Shown here in pieces: positions 13,644-20,734 of a DNA stretch of 27,834 bases. A model generated the notes under the pieces. The model was given only the letters and a program-made list of their open reading frames with translations. It searched no databases and had not been told where the DNA came from. This stretch comes from Candidatus Moraniibacteriota bacterium (GTDB lineage: Bacteria; Patescibacteriota; Minisyncoccia; JAHIHE01; JAGLIN01): contig DAOWHY010000016.1 in the NCBI GenBank assembly GCA_030641185.1, forward strand, positions 1-27,834. Direction: 5' to 3'. How positions within the stretch are numbered: position 1 is the stretch's first letter; every line of letters begins with the position of its first letter. The position numbers were made by a program, and so were the translations under genes.

Positions 13644-13713
13644 GTATTTAAGCAACATCGTCTTAATCCGCTAAAATAAGCTAAAGCTAATCTTTCAAAA
13701 AGTCGATTTTAAA

Positions 13714-13739
13714 AGCAGTCCCATATAATCAGGACTGCT
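13714..13739 (-). terminator. terminator after the S1 gene
   Basis: AGCAGTCC and GGACTGCT form an 8-bp stem 33 nt past the S1 stop codon. The run after it is only TTTTAAAAT, so it is a moderate intrinsic terminator. Confidence 0.7.
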
Positions 13740-13772
13740 TAATATTTACTTTATCAACAACTTATCCACAGT

Positions 13773-15044
13773 TTATTTACCTTTATCACTATCGCTCTTT
13801 TTCTTGCTCACTTTTTTTACTTTCTCATCTTTACTTTTCTTAACATCTTCCTTTTTATCAGCTTTTTCCGCTTTCTTTACGCTTTTCTTCTTCGTATCTT
13901 TTACATCTTTTTTCTTCTCATTATCTTTCTTTTCGTCTTTATCTATAGTCTTTTTTTTCTGAACATACGGCTTAAGCCCTAACCTGTGGTCAGACGATTC
14001 AATGGAAATAATTTCAAACTCATAAATCTTTCCAATTTCCATATCTTGAATTCCACCACCGTCATCTATTTTTGAAACGTGAGCAAGTCCGTGAATATCT
14101 TTGTCTAGCTGAACAAACGCGCCAAATGGGTTAATTTTTGTTACTTCGCCTTTTACCTTTTGCTTGATTTTATATTTCTCATCTATCTTTTTCCATGGAT
14201 CTTTTTCTAACGCCTTAATGCTTAGCGATATTCTGTCATCATCTATTCCAATTATTTTACAGCTTACTTTTTGCCCAACATTAAAGAATTTTCTTGGATC
14301 GTCTATCAATTTCCACGCTAATTCGGAAATATGAACTAATCCCTCAAGATTTTCTCCAAATTTCACAAAAACTCCGAAATTAACTATTCCGCTGATTTCG
14401 CCATCAATTTCATCTCCAATCCGAAGTGAAGAAATTCTTTCTTTTTCCTTTTCTTTTTTAGTGGCTTTTTCACTAACAATTAGTTTTCCTTCGTCCTTAT
14501 CAATTCCAATAATTCTAACTTTCATATCTTTGCCTACTGTCTGCATTAAGAGAGATAATATTTTATTTTTATCTCCATCGCTCACTCTTGGATAATAGTC
14601 GCTGGAAAGCTGAGACGCGGGTAAAAATCCTATTACGCCAACTATTTTTATCATCAGTCCGCCTTTATTTGCTTCAAGAATTTTTGTTGTAATAATTTCG
14701 CCTTCTTCCATCTTTTTTTCCAACTCTTTCCAAACCATCTCAAAACTTGTTTCTTTTAGCGACATTTCTACATAACCATCTTCATTCTCTATATCAACAA
14801 CAGTCGCGGAAATAGCGTCTCCTGACTTCAGGTCATTGAACATACTTAATCCTTCAAATTTTCCGCAACCATAAATAGCCCCGGTTCCGGCAGGACCAAG
14901 ATCAACATAGATAATATTACTTCCTATCTCCATTACATTTCCCTTAGCAACCTCGCCGACTTTTGGCAATTTCGGCGCATTTTTATCGTTCAGCAAATTT
15001 TCCATTTCTGATTTTGCGCTAAGTTTTTTCTTTAAACCTAACAT
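13773..15044 (-). CDS. rpsA: S1-domain protein (ribosomal protein S1-like)
   Basis: 423 aa with four S1 RNA-binding (OB-fold) domains: about residues 22-95, 110-195, 205-278 and 288-358. Domains 3 and 4 are the clearest (DGEISGIVNFGVFVKFGENL, GLVHISELAW; KGEVTKINPFGAFVQLDKDI, GLAHVSKI). Domains 1 and 2 have the degenerate form that docks S1 on the ribosome. A Lys/Asp/Ser tail of about 65 aa follows. E. coli S1 has six domains; four is usual in Gram-positives and Patescibacteria. It brings mRNA to the 30S subunit. AAGGAG precedes the ATG, one of the few good Shine-Dalgarno sites among large genes here. A strong promoter lies 102 nt upstream. Confidence 0.88.
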   Translation of the reverse strand: MLGLKKKLSAKSEMENLLNDKNAPKLPKVGEVAKGNVMEIGSNIIYVDLGPAGTGAIYGCGKFEGLSMFNDLKSGDAISATVVDIENEDGYVEMSLKETSFEMVWKELEKKMEEGEIITTKILEANKGGLMIKIVGVIGFLPASQLSSDYYPRVSDGDKNKILSLLMQTVGKDMKVRIIGIDKDEGKLIVSEKATKKEKEKERISSLRIGDEIDGEISGIVNFGVFVKFGENLEGLVHISELAWKLIDDPRKFFNVGQKVSCKIIGIDDDRISLSIKALEKDPWKKIDEKYKIKQKVKGEVTKINPFGAFVQLDKDIHGLAHVSKIDDGGGIQDMEIGKIYEFEIISIESSDHRLGLKPYVQKKKTIDKDEKKDNEKKKDVKDTKKKSVKKAEKADKKEDVKKSKDEKVKKVSKKKSDSDKGK

Positions 15045-15088
15045 ATTTGATTGTTCTCCTTTCTTACTAAGATTTTCGGTCTTGCAAA

Positions 15089-15126
15089 TAAAAACAGCTA
15101 TTTTCCTAAAAACAACTGAATTTTCC
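15089..15126 (-). repeat. tandem 18/20-nt repeat in the S1 leader
   Basis: Two adjacent units share TAAAAACA-A/G-CT and ATTTTCC (plus-strand reading). On the transcript they give two GGAAAAT...TGTTTTTA units between promoter and Shine-Dalgarno, in the 95-nt leader. They could be sites for S1 autoregulation (inference). Confidence 0.5.
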
Positions 15127-15145
15127 CAAAACCGATAGTAATGGA

Positions 15146-15174
15146 AGTATAGTTTATATTTTTTATATTGTCAA
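15146..15174 (-). promoter_or_regulatory. near-consensus promoter of the S1 gene
   Basis: TTGACA, 17-nt spacer, TATACT on the minus strand. Confidence 0.85.
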
Positions 15175-15185
15175 TGTTCATGTTC

Positions 15186-15250
15186 GCGGGAGTGTAGAAC
15201 GAGCCGCAGCGTAGTTTTACTATCCTCATCATTGGCTCCATTGTCCCCGC
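15186..15250. other. G+C-rich stem-forming segment in a gene-free gap
   Basis: In the 15045-15356 gap. GCGGG (15186-15190) pairs with CCCGC (15246-15250) and GAGCC (15201-15205) with GGCTC (15234-15238). It stands out from the A+T-rich surroundings and may be a structured RNA or a repeat remnant. A minus-strand frame is open through it but has no Shine-Dalgarno. Confidence 0.35.
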
Positions 15251-15281
15251 AGGGCTGTGAAGCCTTTTGTAATTTCAAAAA

Positions 15282-15330
15282 CTTTTTCAATCCCACCTTT
15301 TTGTAAAAGATGAAGTTGAAAAAAAGAAAA
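15282..15330. repeat. module repeat R, copy 1
   Basis: CTTTTTCAATCCCACCTT, then TTGTAAA and GATGAAGTTGAAAAA. The ends TTTTTCAA/TTGAAAAA form a stem. It is nearly identical to 15811-15860 and lies just past the stop of the 82-aa ORF. Confidence 0.8.
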
Positions 15331-15356
15331 AGGGGTTGAAAAAAAATTGGCTACTG

Positions 15357-15605
15357 CTACTGTATATTACCTTTTCCGAGTTCTCTCAGAAAGACAATCA
15401 TCCATACTATTGCTCCTAACAGCATGAAAACTCCAATTTCTGTTTCACTCATTGCCGCTCCTACGACATCGCAATTGGTGCTCCATGAACTTATTGACCT
15501 TATAAATATAAGGACAAGAAATCCAGAGGACGCTCCTGCAATGCCTACTGTTCCTAGAACAATAACGGCGGCTCCTATCCCTGCTATGTCTATATTTATT
15601 TTCAT
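15357..15605 (-). CDS. module peptide A: 82-aa membrane protein
   Basis: ATG at 15605 follows AAAAGAGGTGA by 6-8 nt. The product has three hydrophobic stretches: IAGIGAAVIVLGTVGIAGA, GFLVLIFIRSI and IGVFMLLGAIVWMIVFLREL, with SSWSTNCDVVGAAMSETE between the last two. It is Gly/Ala/Ile/Val-rich, without a clear signal-peptidase site. The family is not recognised. An alternative frame over the same DNA (15445-15687) gives a Cys/Arg-rich nonsense protein without a Shine-Dalgarno, so this frame is preferred. It is flanked by elements duplicated around peptide B: the Shine-Dalgarno context, an upstream GCACTTTGAAAAAG and a downstream repeat R. Confidence 0.65.
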   Translation of the reverse strand: MKINIDIAGIGAAVIVLGTVGIAGASSGFLVLIFIRSISSWSTNCDVVGAAMSETEIGVFMLLGAIVWMIVFLRELGKGNIQ

Positions 15606-15697
15606 AATATTTCACCTCTTTTGACCTGACTTTCAGATCGACCCTTATTTTTATGGAACCGAGGTGTGCAACATTGTTCATCGTCATAATAATTTTT

Positions 15698-15752
15698 ATT
15701 CAGAACAACAAATAAATTACTCGAAATTAATAACCTATTTGTCGTCCTGAAT
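15698..15752 (-). other. 17-bp stem-loop upstream of module peptide A
   Basis: 15698-15714 pairs with 15736-15752 over 17 positions. On minus-strand RNA two of these are G-U pairs, while on plus-strand RNA they would be A-C mismatches. This points to a minus-strand RNA structure, consistent with a leader of the 82-aa ORF. Confidence 0.6.
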
Positions 15753-15810
15753 ATATTTTTTCTTCCCCTTTTTCAAAGTGCAATTTCGCTTCTAATATTT
15801 TTATCAGAAG

Positions 15811-15860
15811 CTTTTTCAATCCCACCTTCTTGTAAAGATGAAGTTGAAAAAAGAAAGAAA
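15811..15860. repeat. module repeat R, copy 2
   Basis: CTTTTTCAATCCCACCTT, CTTGTAAAGATG, AAGTTGAAAAA. It differs from 15282-15330 by a few bases. It lies downstream of the 15-codon ORF at 15918-15965, as copy 1 lies downstream of the 82-aa ORF. Confidence 0.8.
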
Positions 15861-15877
15861 AGAAAAATTTTAGTTGT

Positions 15878-15901
15878 CTTGTCTCTGTGAACAAAGACAA
15901 G
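15878..15901 (-). terminator. stem-loop after module peptide B
   Basis: CTTGTCT (15878-15884) pairs with AGACAAG (15895-15901). On the minus strand it is followed by a few bases and TTTTTCTTTTC, so it is a plausible weak terminator 17 nt after the 15-codon ORF. Confidence 0.5.
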
Positions 15902-15917
15902 GTTATTTTTTACCCAA

Positions 15918-15965
15918 TTAATTATTCTTGGGTGCAATGAGGTCGTCTCCATCAGGATAATCCAT
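15918..15965 (-). CDS. module peptide B: 15-aa ORF with strong Shine-Dalgarno
   Basis: ATG at 15965 to TAA at 15918-15920 encodes MDYPDGDDLIAPKNN, an acidic, Pro-containing soluble peptide. AAAAGAGGTGATAAGAA directly precedes the ATG, nearly the same ribosome-binding context as the 82-aa ORF at 15605. There is no similarity in peptide sequence between A and B. It could be a leader peptide, a signalling peptide or a remnant of a decayed copy of A. The strong Shine-Dalgarno and the following stem-loop are the only evidence that it is translated. Confidence 0.4.
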   Translation of the reverse strand: MDYPDGDDLIAPKNN

Positions 15966-16124
15966 TTCTTATCACCTCTTTTACTTTTAAATTTTATTTA
16001 TTTCAAACAGTAAACTAACAAGAAAATTTTTCCGATCAGTTTACTAACTAAAACTAACTAAAAATAATTTTTCTTTTCTTTTTCAAAGTGCGTTCCTTTG
16101 TGATTTCACATCCAGTTTATTTTC

Positions 16125-16163
16125 AATGTGCGGAAGGTTAGAATAATCTAACCTCCGCACATT
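16125..16163. other. strong 17-bp hairpin
   Basis: AATGTGCGG-A-AGGTTAGA pairs with TCTAACCT-CCGCACATT around ATAA, with a single bulged A. No T-run follows on either side, so it is not a simple terminator. It heads the minus-strand duplicated module. Confidence 0.75.
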
Positions 16164-16179
16164 ACTCTATAAAACATAG

Positions 16180-16272
16180 AGATTGATGCAAATGAGTTTG
16201 GGCATTATTGGTTTAACGGCATTAATATAATTTCTACCGCAACCTCAACTCTCTCCTCGTTTACATCAATCT
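16180..16272. other. nested inverted repeats, possible structured RNA
   Basis: AGATTGATG (16180-16188) pairs with CATCAATCT (16264-16272). Inside, GAGTT/AACTC, GGTT/AACC and CGG/CCG are correctly nested. A CTCTAT/ATAGAG hairpin overlaps the left edge. No convincing ORF is present. Promoter and direction are unclear. Confidence 0.4.
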
Positions 16273-16291
16273 ATATATTTTGTTCTTCCCC

Positions 16292-16448
16292 GTCATTCCC
16301 GCAAAATTTTCTGTCATTCCCGCGGAGGCGGGAATCCAGTAAGTCTCAATGAATAATATTTTTTCGTATAATTTTGATAAAGTGAAACAAACTGGATCCC
16401 AGATATTTTTTCTGAAGCTATCGCTTCAAAAAAAATTCTGGGATGACA
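16292..16448. repeat. dispersed repeat family 2 (copy b)
   Basis: It begins GTCATTCCCGC, which occurs twice (16292 and 16314), and ends ATTCTGGGATGACA, with the central ACTGGATCCCAGA. It matches copy a at 11917-12076 along its length. Confidence 0.85.
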
Positions 16449-16461
16449 ATGACAACTAAAC

Positions 16462-16609
16462 AAAAAAACAGTTAAAATTATTTCCTTCAAAGAGAGATAG
16501 TTCTAACTGTTTTTTTATATAAAGCTTATTTCTGAAATAAACTGTGATAATTCTCTCCTCAAAGAATTAATTTATTCAATTTTCAAATTACTCTAAATTC
16601 TTCTCACAA
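16462..16609 (-). ncRNA. candidate small RNA of about 148 nt downstream of yraN
   Basis: A consensus-like promoter (16616-16644) is followed by about 148 nt without a usable ORF. It ends at an 8-bp stem AACAGTTA/TAACTGTT (16467-16474 with 16504-16511) and a T-run. The terminator reads in both directions. Inside lies TTATTTCTGAAATAA, a short palindrome. The function is unknown. No target can be named from sequence alone. Confidence 0.45.
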
Positions 16610-16615
16610 CAAGAT

Positions 16616-16644
16616 AGTGTATCATATATTTTAGATTCTGTCAA
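16616..16644 (-). promoter_or_regulatory. promoter overlapping the yraN stop codon
   Basis: TTGACA, 17-nt spacer, TACACT on the minus strand. The TGA stop of yraN (16641-16643) is part of the -35 box. Confidence 0.7.
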
Positions 16645-17051
16645 TACCCGCATCTTTCATTATTATATCTCTCATAATCAACCGCGTTTTTTATATAATT
16701 TATTTTTGCTATTCCACTATTTTTATCAATCGTAATTGCAATTACATCAATCTGCCAAAAGGTGTCATCGGAATATTTATTTTCCAACAAATAAAAAAGG
16801 GCTGTTTTAATGAGCCGTCTTTGTTTGTGAACTGTCACCGCATCTTGAGGCAAGCCGTATTTTTGGTCGGCAAAATTTGTTCTTGTTTTCACTTCAATAA
16901 AATGCAATGAATTTTCAAACTTAGCTATAATATCTATTTCACCGATCCTTTTTTGATAATTGGTTTTTAGAATTGAATAATTTCTTTTCTCTAAAAAATA
17001 GCAAGCAATCTTTTCGCCAATGTCTCCAAGTTTTCTTTTTTCTGTCGGCAT
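16641..17051 (-). CDS. yraN: YraN family (UPF0102) nuclease-fold protein
   Basis: 136 aa. It shows the family's conserved core: KLGDIGEKIACYFLEKRNYS, then RIGEIDIIAKFENSLHFIEV and KTRTN, i.e. the E-x-D and E-V-K residues of the PD-(D/E)XK/Holliday-resolvase-like fold. QDAVTVHKQRRLIKTALFYL follows, also typical. The length is normal. Function in bacteria is not settled; nucleic-acid processing is suggested by the fold. It lies downstream of a 48-aa membrane ORF. Its stop codon TGA shows that UGA terminates here. AGGA upstream of the ATG is a weak Shine-Dalgarno. Confidence 0.9.
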   Translation of the reverse strand: MPTEKRKLGDIGEKIACYFLEKRNYSILKTNYQKRIGEIDIIAKFENSLHFIEVKTRTNFADQKYGLPQDAVTVHKQRRLIKTALFYLLENKYSDDTFWQIDVIAITIDKNSGIAKINYIKNAVDYERYNNERCGY

Positions 17052-17108
17052 ATAAAAAAGTCCTAAAGTTTATAAAGTCATAAAGTTGAAAGTTTTATCA
17101 GCAAAAAT

Positions 17109-17255
17109 TTAAAACATTCCAAATAACCATTCTGTAGCGGTCGTTAAAATATCGCTTTGTTTATCGTAATAGTAAAGTCCGGCAAGAATTATTATAAACA
17201 GGATAATAATGATTCCAACACTTAAAAAATCCGCTTTCATATTATATTCTTTCAT
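17109..17255 (-). CDS. 48-aa single-pass membrane protein
   Basis: ATG 17255 (or 17240) to TAA at 17109-17111. A short polar start MKEYNMKADFLS is followed by a strong membrane helix (VGIIIILFIIILAGLYYY) and a tail DKQSDILTTATEWLFGMF. The family is not recognised. It lies 57 nt upstream of yraN on the same strand and may be in its operon. No clear Shine-Dalgarno. The composition is right for a real small membrane protein, but no other evidence of expression is seen. Confidence 0.5.
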   Translation of the reverse strand: MKEYNMKADFLSVGIIIILFIIILAGLYYYDKQSDILTTATEWLFGMF

Positions 17256-17329
17256 TTTTTTAAATTAGTATTTATGGTTGTAGTTTATAATTATTTTTTA
17301 GTTTAGGCAAATTATGAAATAGCTAAATT

Positions 17330-17400
17330 TGTCATAGCGAGCTTGTCGAACTATGATAAATTTAGCGTGTTTGCCGCCCTTCGACAAGCTCGGGGTGACA
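17330..17400. repeat. dispersed repeat family 3 (copy a)
   Basis: TGTCATAGCGAGCTTGTCGAA ... TTCGACAAGCTCGGGGTGACA form a palindrome. The related copy at 22023-22093 has about eight differences. Confidence 0.85.
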
Positions 17401-17424
17401 CGAAACGCACAATTTAAATTTGAC

Positions 17425-19275
17425 TTATTTTTTCAACACTGATAAAAATGCTTCTTGCGGGATTTCAACTTTTCCGAATGATTTCATTTTTTTCTTTCCT
17501 TTCTTCTGCTTTTCTAATAGTTTCCTTTTACGAGAGACGTCTCCGCCATACAGTTTTGCGGTAACGTCTTTTCTGAAAGGCCTGATTGTTTCGCGAGCGA
17601 CTATTTTTCCCGAAATAGTCGCCTGAAGCGCGACGGCAAAATTCTGACGCGGGATTATATTTTTTAATTTAGCGACAACCTTTTTCCCCTCACTATAGCC
17701 TTCATCTCTTGGGACTATCCTTGAAAAGGCCTCAACTTTTTCTCCAGCGACAAGAATATCAAGTTTTACCAAATCCCATTCTTTAAACTCAATAAATTCA
17801 TAATTCATTGAAGCAAACCCGCTGGAGACACTTTTGAGATTATCGTAAAAATCAACTATAATATTAATCAACGGCGCTTCGTATTCCAAGATAACCCTGT
17901 CTTGCGAAAGGTAATCAGTTTTTTTATAAATAGTTCTAGAGCTCTCCGCCAATTTCATAACGGAACCCATTTTGTCTTTTGGCAAAACAATTTCGAGTTT
18001 AACCCACGGCTCTTTTATTTTTTCTATCATTCCTGGATCTGGCATCTCTGCTGGAGAAAATATTGTCAATTCTTTTCCGTCTCTCTTTCTAATCTGATAA
18101 GAAACAGAAGGAGTTGTAATTACAAGATTCATATTATATTCTCTGCTCAATCTTTCACTTATAATTTCCATATGAAGCATTCCGAGAAATCCACATCTGA
18201 AACCTCGTCCGAGAGCGGAAGAACTCTCTGGTTCAAAAAATAAAGCAGCGTCATTAAGCTTTAATTTTTCCAAGGCATCTTTAAGTTCAGGATAGTCGTT
18301 TCCTTCAACGGGATAAATACTTGCAAAAACCGTTGACCTGACTTCTTTATATCCTGGCAATGCTTCTATCTTATTTTCAATAATATTTTCCTCATCAACT
18401 TTTGACTTCTTGCTTTCAACTTTTAACCTCGTGATCGTATCTCCCACGCGACATTTATCAACTTCTTTCAGTCCAGTGGCGATATATCCAATATCTCCCG
18501 CTTCAAGACTATCTGTTTTTTCAAGCTGTGGCTTCATAATTCCAAGCTCTATAATTTCCGATTTTGTCTTTGAGCTAAGAAAATATATCTCATTGTTTTT
18601 ATTTATCACGCCGTCAACAATTCTAACTTGCGCGACAACACCTTTATATGAATCAAAATATGAATCAAAAACAAGCGCTCGCGCGGGCTTTTTTATGTCT
18701 CCATGCGGAGAAGGAATTTTTTCAATAATTTCTTTAAGAACTTCTGACACATTTTCGCCAGTTTTCGCGGATATTTTTATTATTTCTTTTTCCTCAATGC
18801 CGATTAAATCACTTATTTCTTTTGATGTTTTATTAACCATCGCGTTTGGCATATCAATTTTATTTATAACAGGAATTATAACTAAATCCTGTTCTATCGC
18901 CAAATATAAATTTGCTAATGTTTGCGCCTGAATTCCTTGAGTAGCGTCAATTAAAAGCACTGCTCCTTCAACAGCGGCAAGTGATCGCGAAACTTCATAA
19001 GAAAAATCAACATGACCGGGAGTGTCAATTAAGTTCAAAGTGTAAGGTATGAAGTCTAAAGTTTCTTGACTTTTGACTTTATATTCCATTTTTACCGGCT
19101 GAAGCTTTATCGTTATTCCTCTTTCTCTTTCTATATCCATTTGATCTAAAAGCTGATCTTTCATTTTTCTTTCTTCAACCGTTTTGGTCAACTCTAAAAG
19201 TCGATCAGCTAAAGTTGATTTTCCATGATCAATATGCGCGATAATACAAAAATTTCTTATATTTTCTTGAGACAT
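17425..19275 (-). CDS. lepA: elongation factor 4 (LepA)
   Basis: 616 aa (E. coli has 599). It has the GTPase domain with NFCIIAHIDHGKSTLADRLL (P-loop), RERGITIK, LIDTPGHVDFSYEV and INKIDMPNA, then domain II, then the LepA-specific C-terminal region ending AKLYGGDVSRKRKLLEKQKK and KKMKSFGKVEIPQEAF. LepA is a ribosomal GTPase that helps translation and 30S assembly under stress. Two stretches look inserted: KVKSQETLDFIPYTLN just before LIDTPG and LKVESKKSKVDEENII in domain II. Both resemble an insert in GatA and would be loops. No Shine-Dalgarno is visible. A family-1 repeat separates it from obg. Confidence 0.97.
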   Translation of the reverse strand: MSQENIRNFCIIAHIDHGKSTLADRLLELTKTVEERKMKDQLLDQMDIERERGITIKLQPVKMEYKVKSQETLDFIPYTLNLIDTPGHVDFSYEVSRSLAAVEGAVLLIDATQGIQAQTLANLYLAIEQDLVIIPVINKIDMPNAMVNKTSKEISDLIGIEEKEIIKISAKTGENVSEVLKEIIEKIPSPHGDIKKPARALVFDSYFDSYKGVVAQVRIVDGVINKNNEIYFLSSKTKSEIIELGIMKPQLEKTDSLEAGDIGYIATGLKEVDKCRVGDTITRLKVESKKSKVDEENIIENKIEALPGYKEVRSTVFASIYPVEGNDYPELKDALEKLKLNDAALFFEPESSSALGRGFRCGFLGMLHMEIISERLSREYNMNLVITTPSVSYQIRKRDGKELTIFSPAEMPDPGMIEKIKEPWVKLEIVLPKDKMGSVMKLAESSRTIYKKTDYLSQDRVILEYEAPLINIIVDFYDNLKSVSSGFASMNYEFIEFKEWDLVKLDILVAGEKVEAFSRIVPRDEGYSEGKKVVAKLKNIIPRQNFAVALQATISGKIVARETIRPFRKDVTAKLYGGDVSRKRKLLEKQKKGKKKMKSFGKVEIPQEAFLSVLKK

Positions 19276-19308
19276 AAATTATTGATTTTTAATAATCTAA
19301 ATTAAACC

Positions 19309-19448
19309 TGTCATTGCGAGGAATGGAACGGAGCGATAGCGTAGTGGAATGACGAAGCAATCCCGTGACTATACACAAAGAATTTAATTACGGGATTGCT
19401 TCGTCGCCTTCTCACTCGCTACGCTCGCTCGGGCTTCTCGCAATGACA
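19309..19448. repeat. dispersed palindromic repeat family 1 (copy c)
   Basis: TGTCATTGCGAGGAATG at one end and CTTCTCGCAATGACA at the other, with inner arms ACGAAGCAATCCCGT/ACGGGATTGCTTCGT. It fills the gap between obg and lepA. Confidence 0.88.
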
Positions 19449-19451
19449 GGT

Positions 19452-20420
19452 TTATTTTTGTAGTCCGCCTTTGATCTCTCTCAACAATTTTTTAACTCTA
19501 CCAATACTATCTTCATCATAAATCGAAATAGCTAAAACATTTGGGTTTATTTTTTTCAATTCTCCAACTTTTTCTTTAATTTCTTTTTCACCAATCAAAT
19601 CAGTTTTAGTTAGAAAAATATATTCTCGTTTTCTTGCTAATTTCAATTCATATTTTTTAAGCTCATTTTTAATTGCTTGATAATCGTTTGATAAATTTTC
19701 TGATTCGGAAGAAATACAGTGAATTAAAATCTCTGTTCTTTTTATGTGCCGCAAAAATTTTATTCCCAAACCTTTTCCAGAAGAGGCGCCTTCAATTAGT
19801 CCCGGGATGTCCGCGATGATCAGGCCGTAAAAATCACCAAGGTTCGGCTCAAGGGTCGTGAACGGGTAAGCAGCAACTTTTGCTTTTGCTTTTGTTAAAG
19901 CATTTAACAAGCTTGATTTGCCGGCACTGGGCAAACCGATTAAACCTACATCGGCGATAAGGCGAAGCTCCAGAAGGAAATCGAAGTCTCTTCCATTTCC
20001 CCCCTTTTCAAATTCTTTTGGCGTAGTGTTTATTGAAGATCTAAAAAAATAGTTTCCCTTGCCTCCTTTTCCGCCTCTGGCTATTAAAATTTTCTCTTCG
20101 TTTTTGACAATTTCCACATCTCTGCGCGTATTCAAATTATGAGCCACTGTTCCAATGGGAACTTTCAAAATTAAATCTTTTCCATTTTTGCCGTCAAGAA
20201 TCTTATTTCTTCCAGCAACACCGTCTCCGGCTAAGAATTCTTTTTTAAAGCGAAACTTATTTAAAGCGGTTAAATTTGAAGTTCCCTCCAAATAAACATT
20301 TCCGCCATTTCCGCCATTTCCGCCAGTCGGACCCTTTTCTCCTTTATTTTTATTAAAAGCAACGCAGCCGTCTCCTCCATTTCCGCCTTGCAGTTTGATT
20401 TTTACTTCGTCAATTAACAT
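19452..20420 (-). CDS. obg: GTPase Obg/CgtA without C-terminal OCT domain
   Basis: 322 aa. The glycine-rich Obg fold is at the N-terminus (LQGGNGGDGCVAFNKNKGEK, GPTGGNGGNGGNVYLEG). The G domain has GLPSAGKSSLLNAL (G1), YPFTTLEPNLG (G2), ADIPGLIEGASSGKG (G3) and FLTKTDL (G4). It ends shortly after the G domain, so the OCT domain present in many Obg proteins (B. subtilis 428 aa) is missing, as in other short forms. Obg acts in 50S ribosome assembly and stress signalling. The frame is open to 20489, but that part is encoded by repeat-like DNA; ATG 20420 gives the conserved MLIDEVKIKLQGG. No Shine-Dalgarno is visible. Confidence 0.93.
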   Translation of the reverse strand: MLIDEVKIKLQGGNGGDGCVAFNKNKGEKGPTGGNGGNGGNVYLEGTSNLTALNKFRFKKEFLAGDGVAGRNKILDGKNGKDLILKVPIGTVAHNLNTRRDVEIVKNEEKILIARGGKGGKGNYFFRSSINTTPKEFEKGGNGRDFDFLLELRLIADVGLIGLPSAGKSSLLNALTKAKAKVAAYPFTTLEPNLGDFYGLIIADIPGLIEGASSGKGLGIKFLRHIKRTEILIHCISSESENLSNDYQAIKNELKKYELKLARKREYIFLTKTDLIGEKEIKEKVGELKKINPNVLAISIYDEDSIGRVKKLLREIKGGLQK

Positions 20421-20468
20421 AAAGATTAAATTGTTAAATTGTATTATTATTCTAATTTGTTGCCTTTT

Positions 20469-20598
20469 GTCATCTCGAAGGAGTCGCAACGACCGAGAGA
20501 TCTCTTAAATCACACTATCGCATTTTACATTATTTAAGAGATTCCTCAATCGCGAGAGTTTATGCTGAATTTATTTCAGTGCTCATTTCGGAATGACA
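20469..20598. repeat. dispersed repeat family 4
   Basis: It begins TGTCATCTCGAAGGAGTCG and ends TTTCGGAATGACA, with GAGATCTCTTAAAT and ATTTAAGAGATTCCTC arms. It is the only copy of this type seen here, but it has the same GTCAT...ATGACA ends as families 1-3. The 20421-20734 gap holds this and a terminator, nothing else. Confidence 0.75.
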
Positions 20599-20681
20599 AA
20601 ATAGATTGGAAAGCAGTGTATTTTCAGTGTATAGTCTTTTTGCCAATAAATCAAGAACATAGAGTTGAACAGAAAATTTAT

Positions 20682-20711
20682 AAAAAGAGAGGTGAAAAAA
20701 CCTCTCTTTTT
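20682..20711. terminator. bidirectional terminator after the pilin array
   Basis: AAAAAGAGAGGT pairs with ACCTCTCTTTTT around a short A-rich loop. It has a T-run on both strands and lies 24 nt past the stop of the last pilin gene. Confidence 0.9.
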
Positions 20712-20734
20712 ATATTTAAAATATGTTCACTGTC

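Noticed and set aside
12928..13772. tmRNA, RNase P RNA or SRP RNA in the gene-free stretch
   Set aside because: None of their conserved core sequences (tRNA-like ends and tag frame, P4 core, GGAAG-type tetraloop region) was seen.
15182..15260. Possible tRNA or minus-strand ORF in the G+C-rich segment
   Set aside because: No T-arm, anticodon arm or CCA end fits, and the open frame has no Shine-Dalgarno and runs into the S1 promoter.
15445..15687. 80-aa Arg/Cys-rich ORF overlapping module peptide A
   Set aside because: No Shine-Dalgarno; the overlapping 82-aa frame has one and encodes coherent membrane helices.
16195..16262. Short minus-strand ORF (ending MPLNQ) within the nested structure
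   Set aside because: No ATG, GTG or TTG start with a Shine-Dalgarno in frame; the segment is better explained by its pairing.
18410..18931. 173-aa plus-strand ORF
   Set aside because: Antisense to lepA; Ser/Ile/Phe-rich composition typical of a shadow frame.
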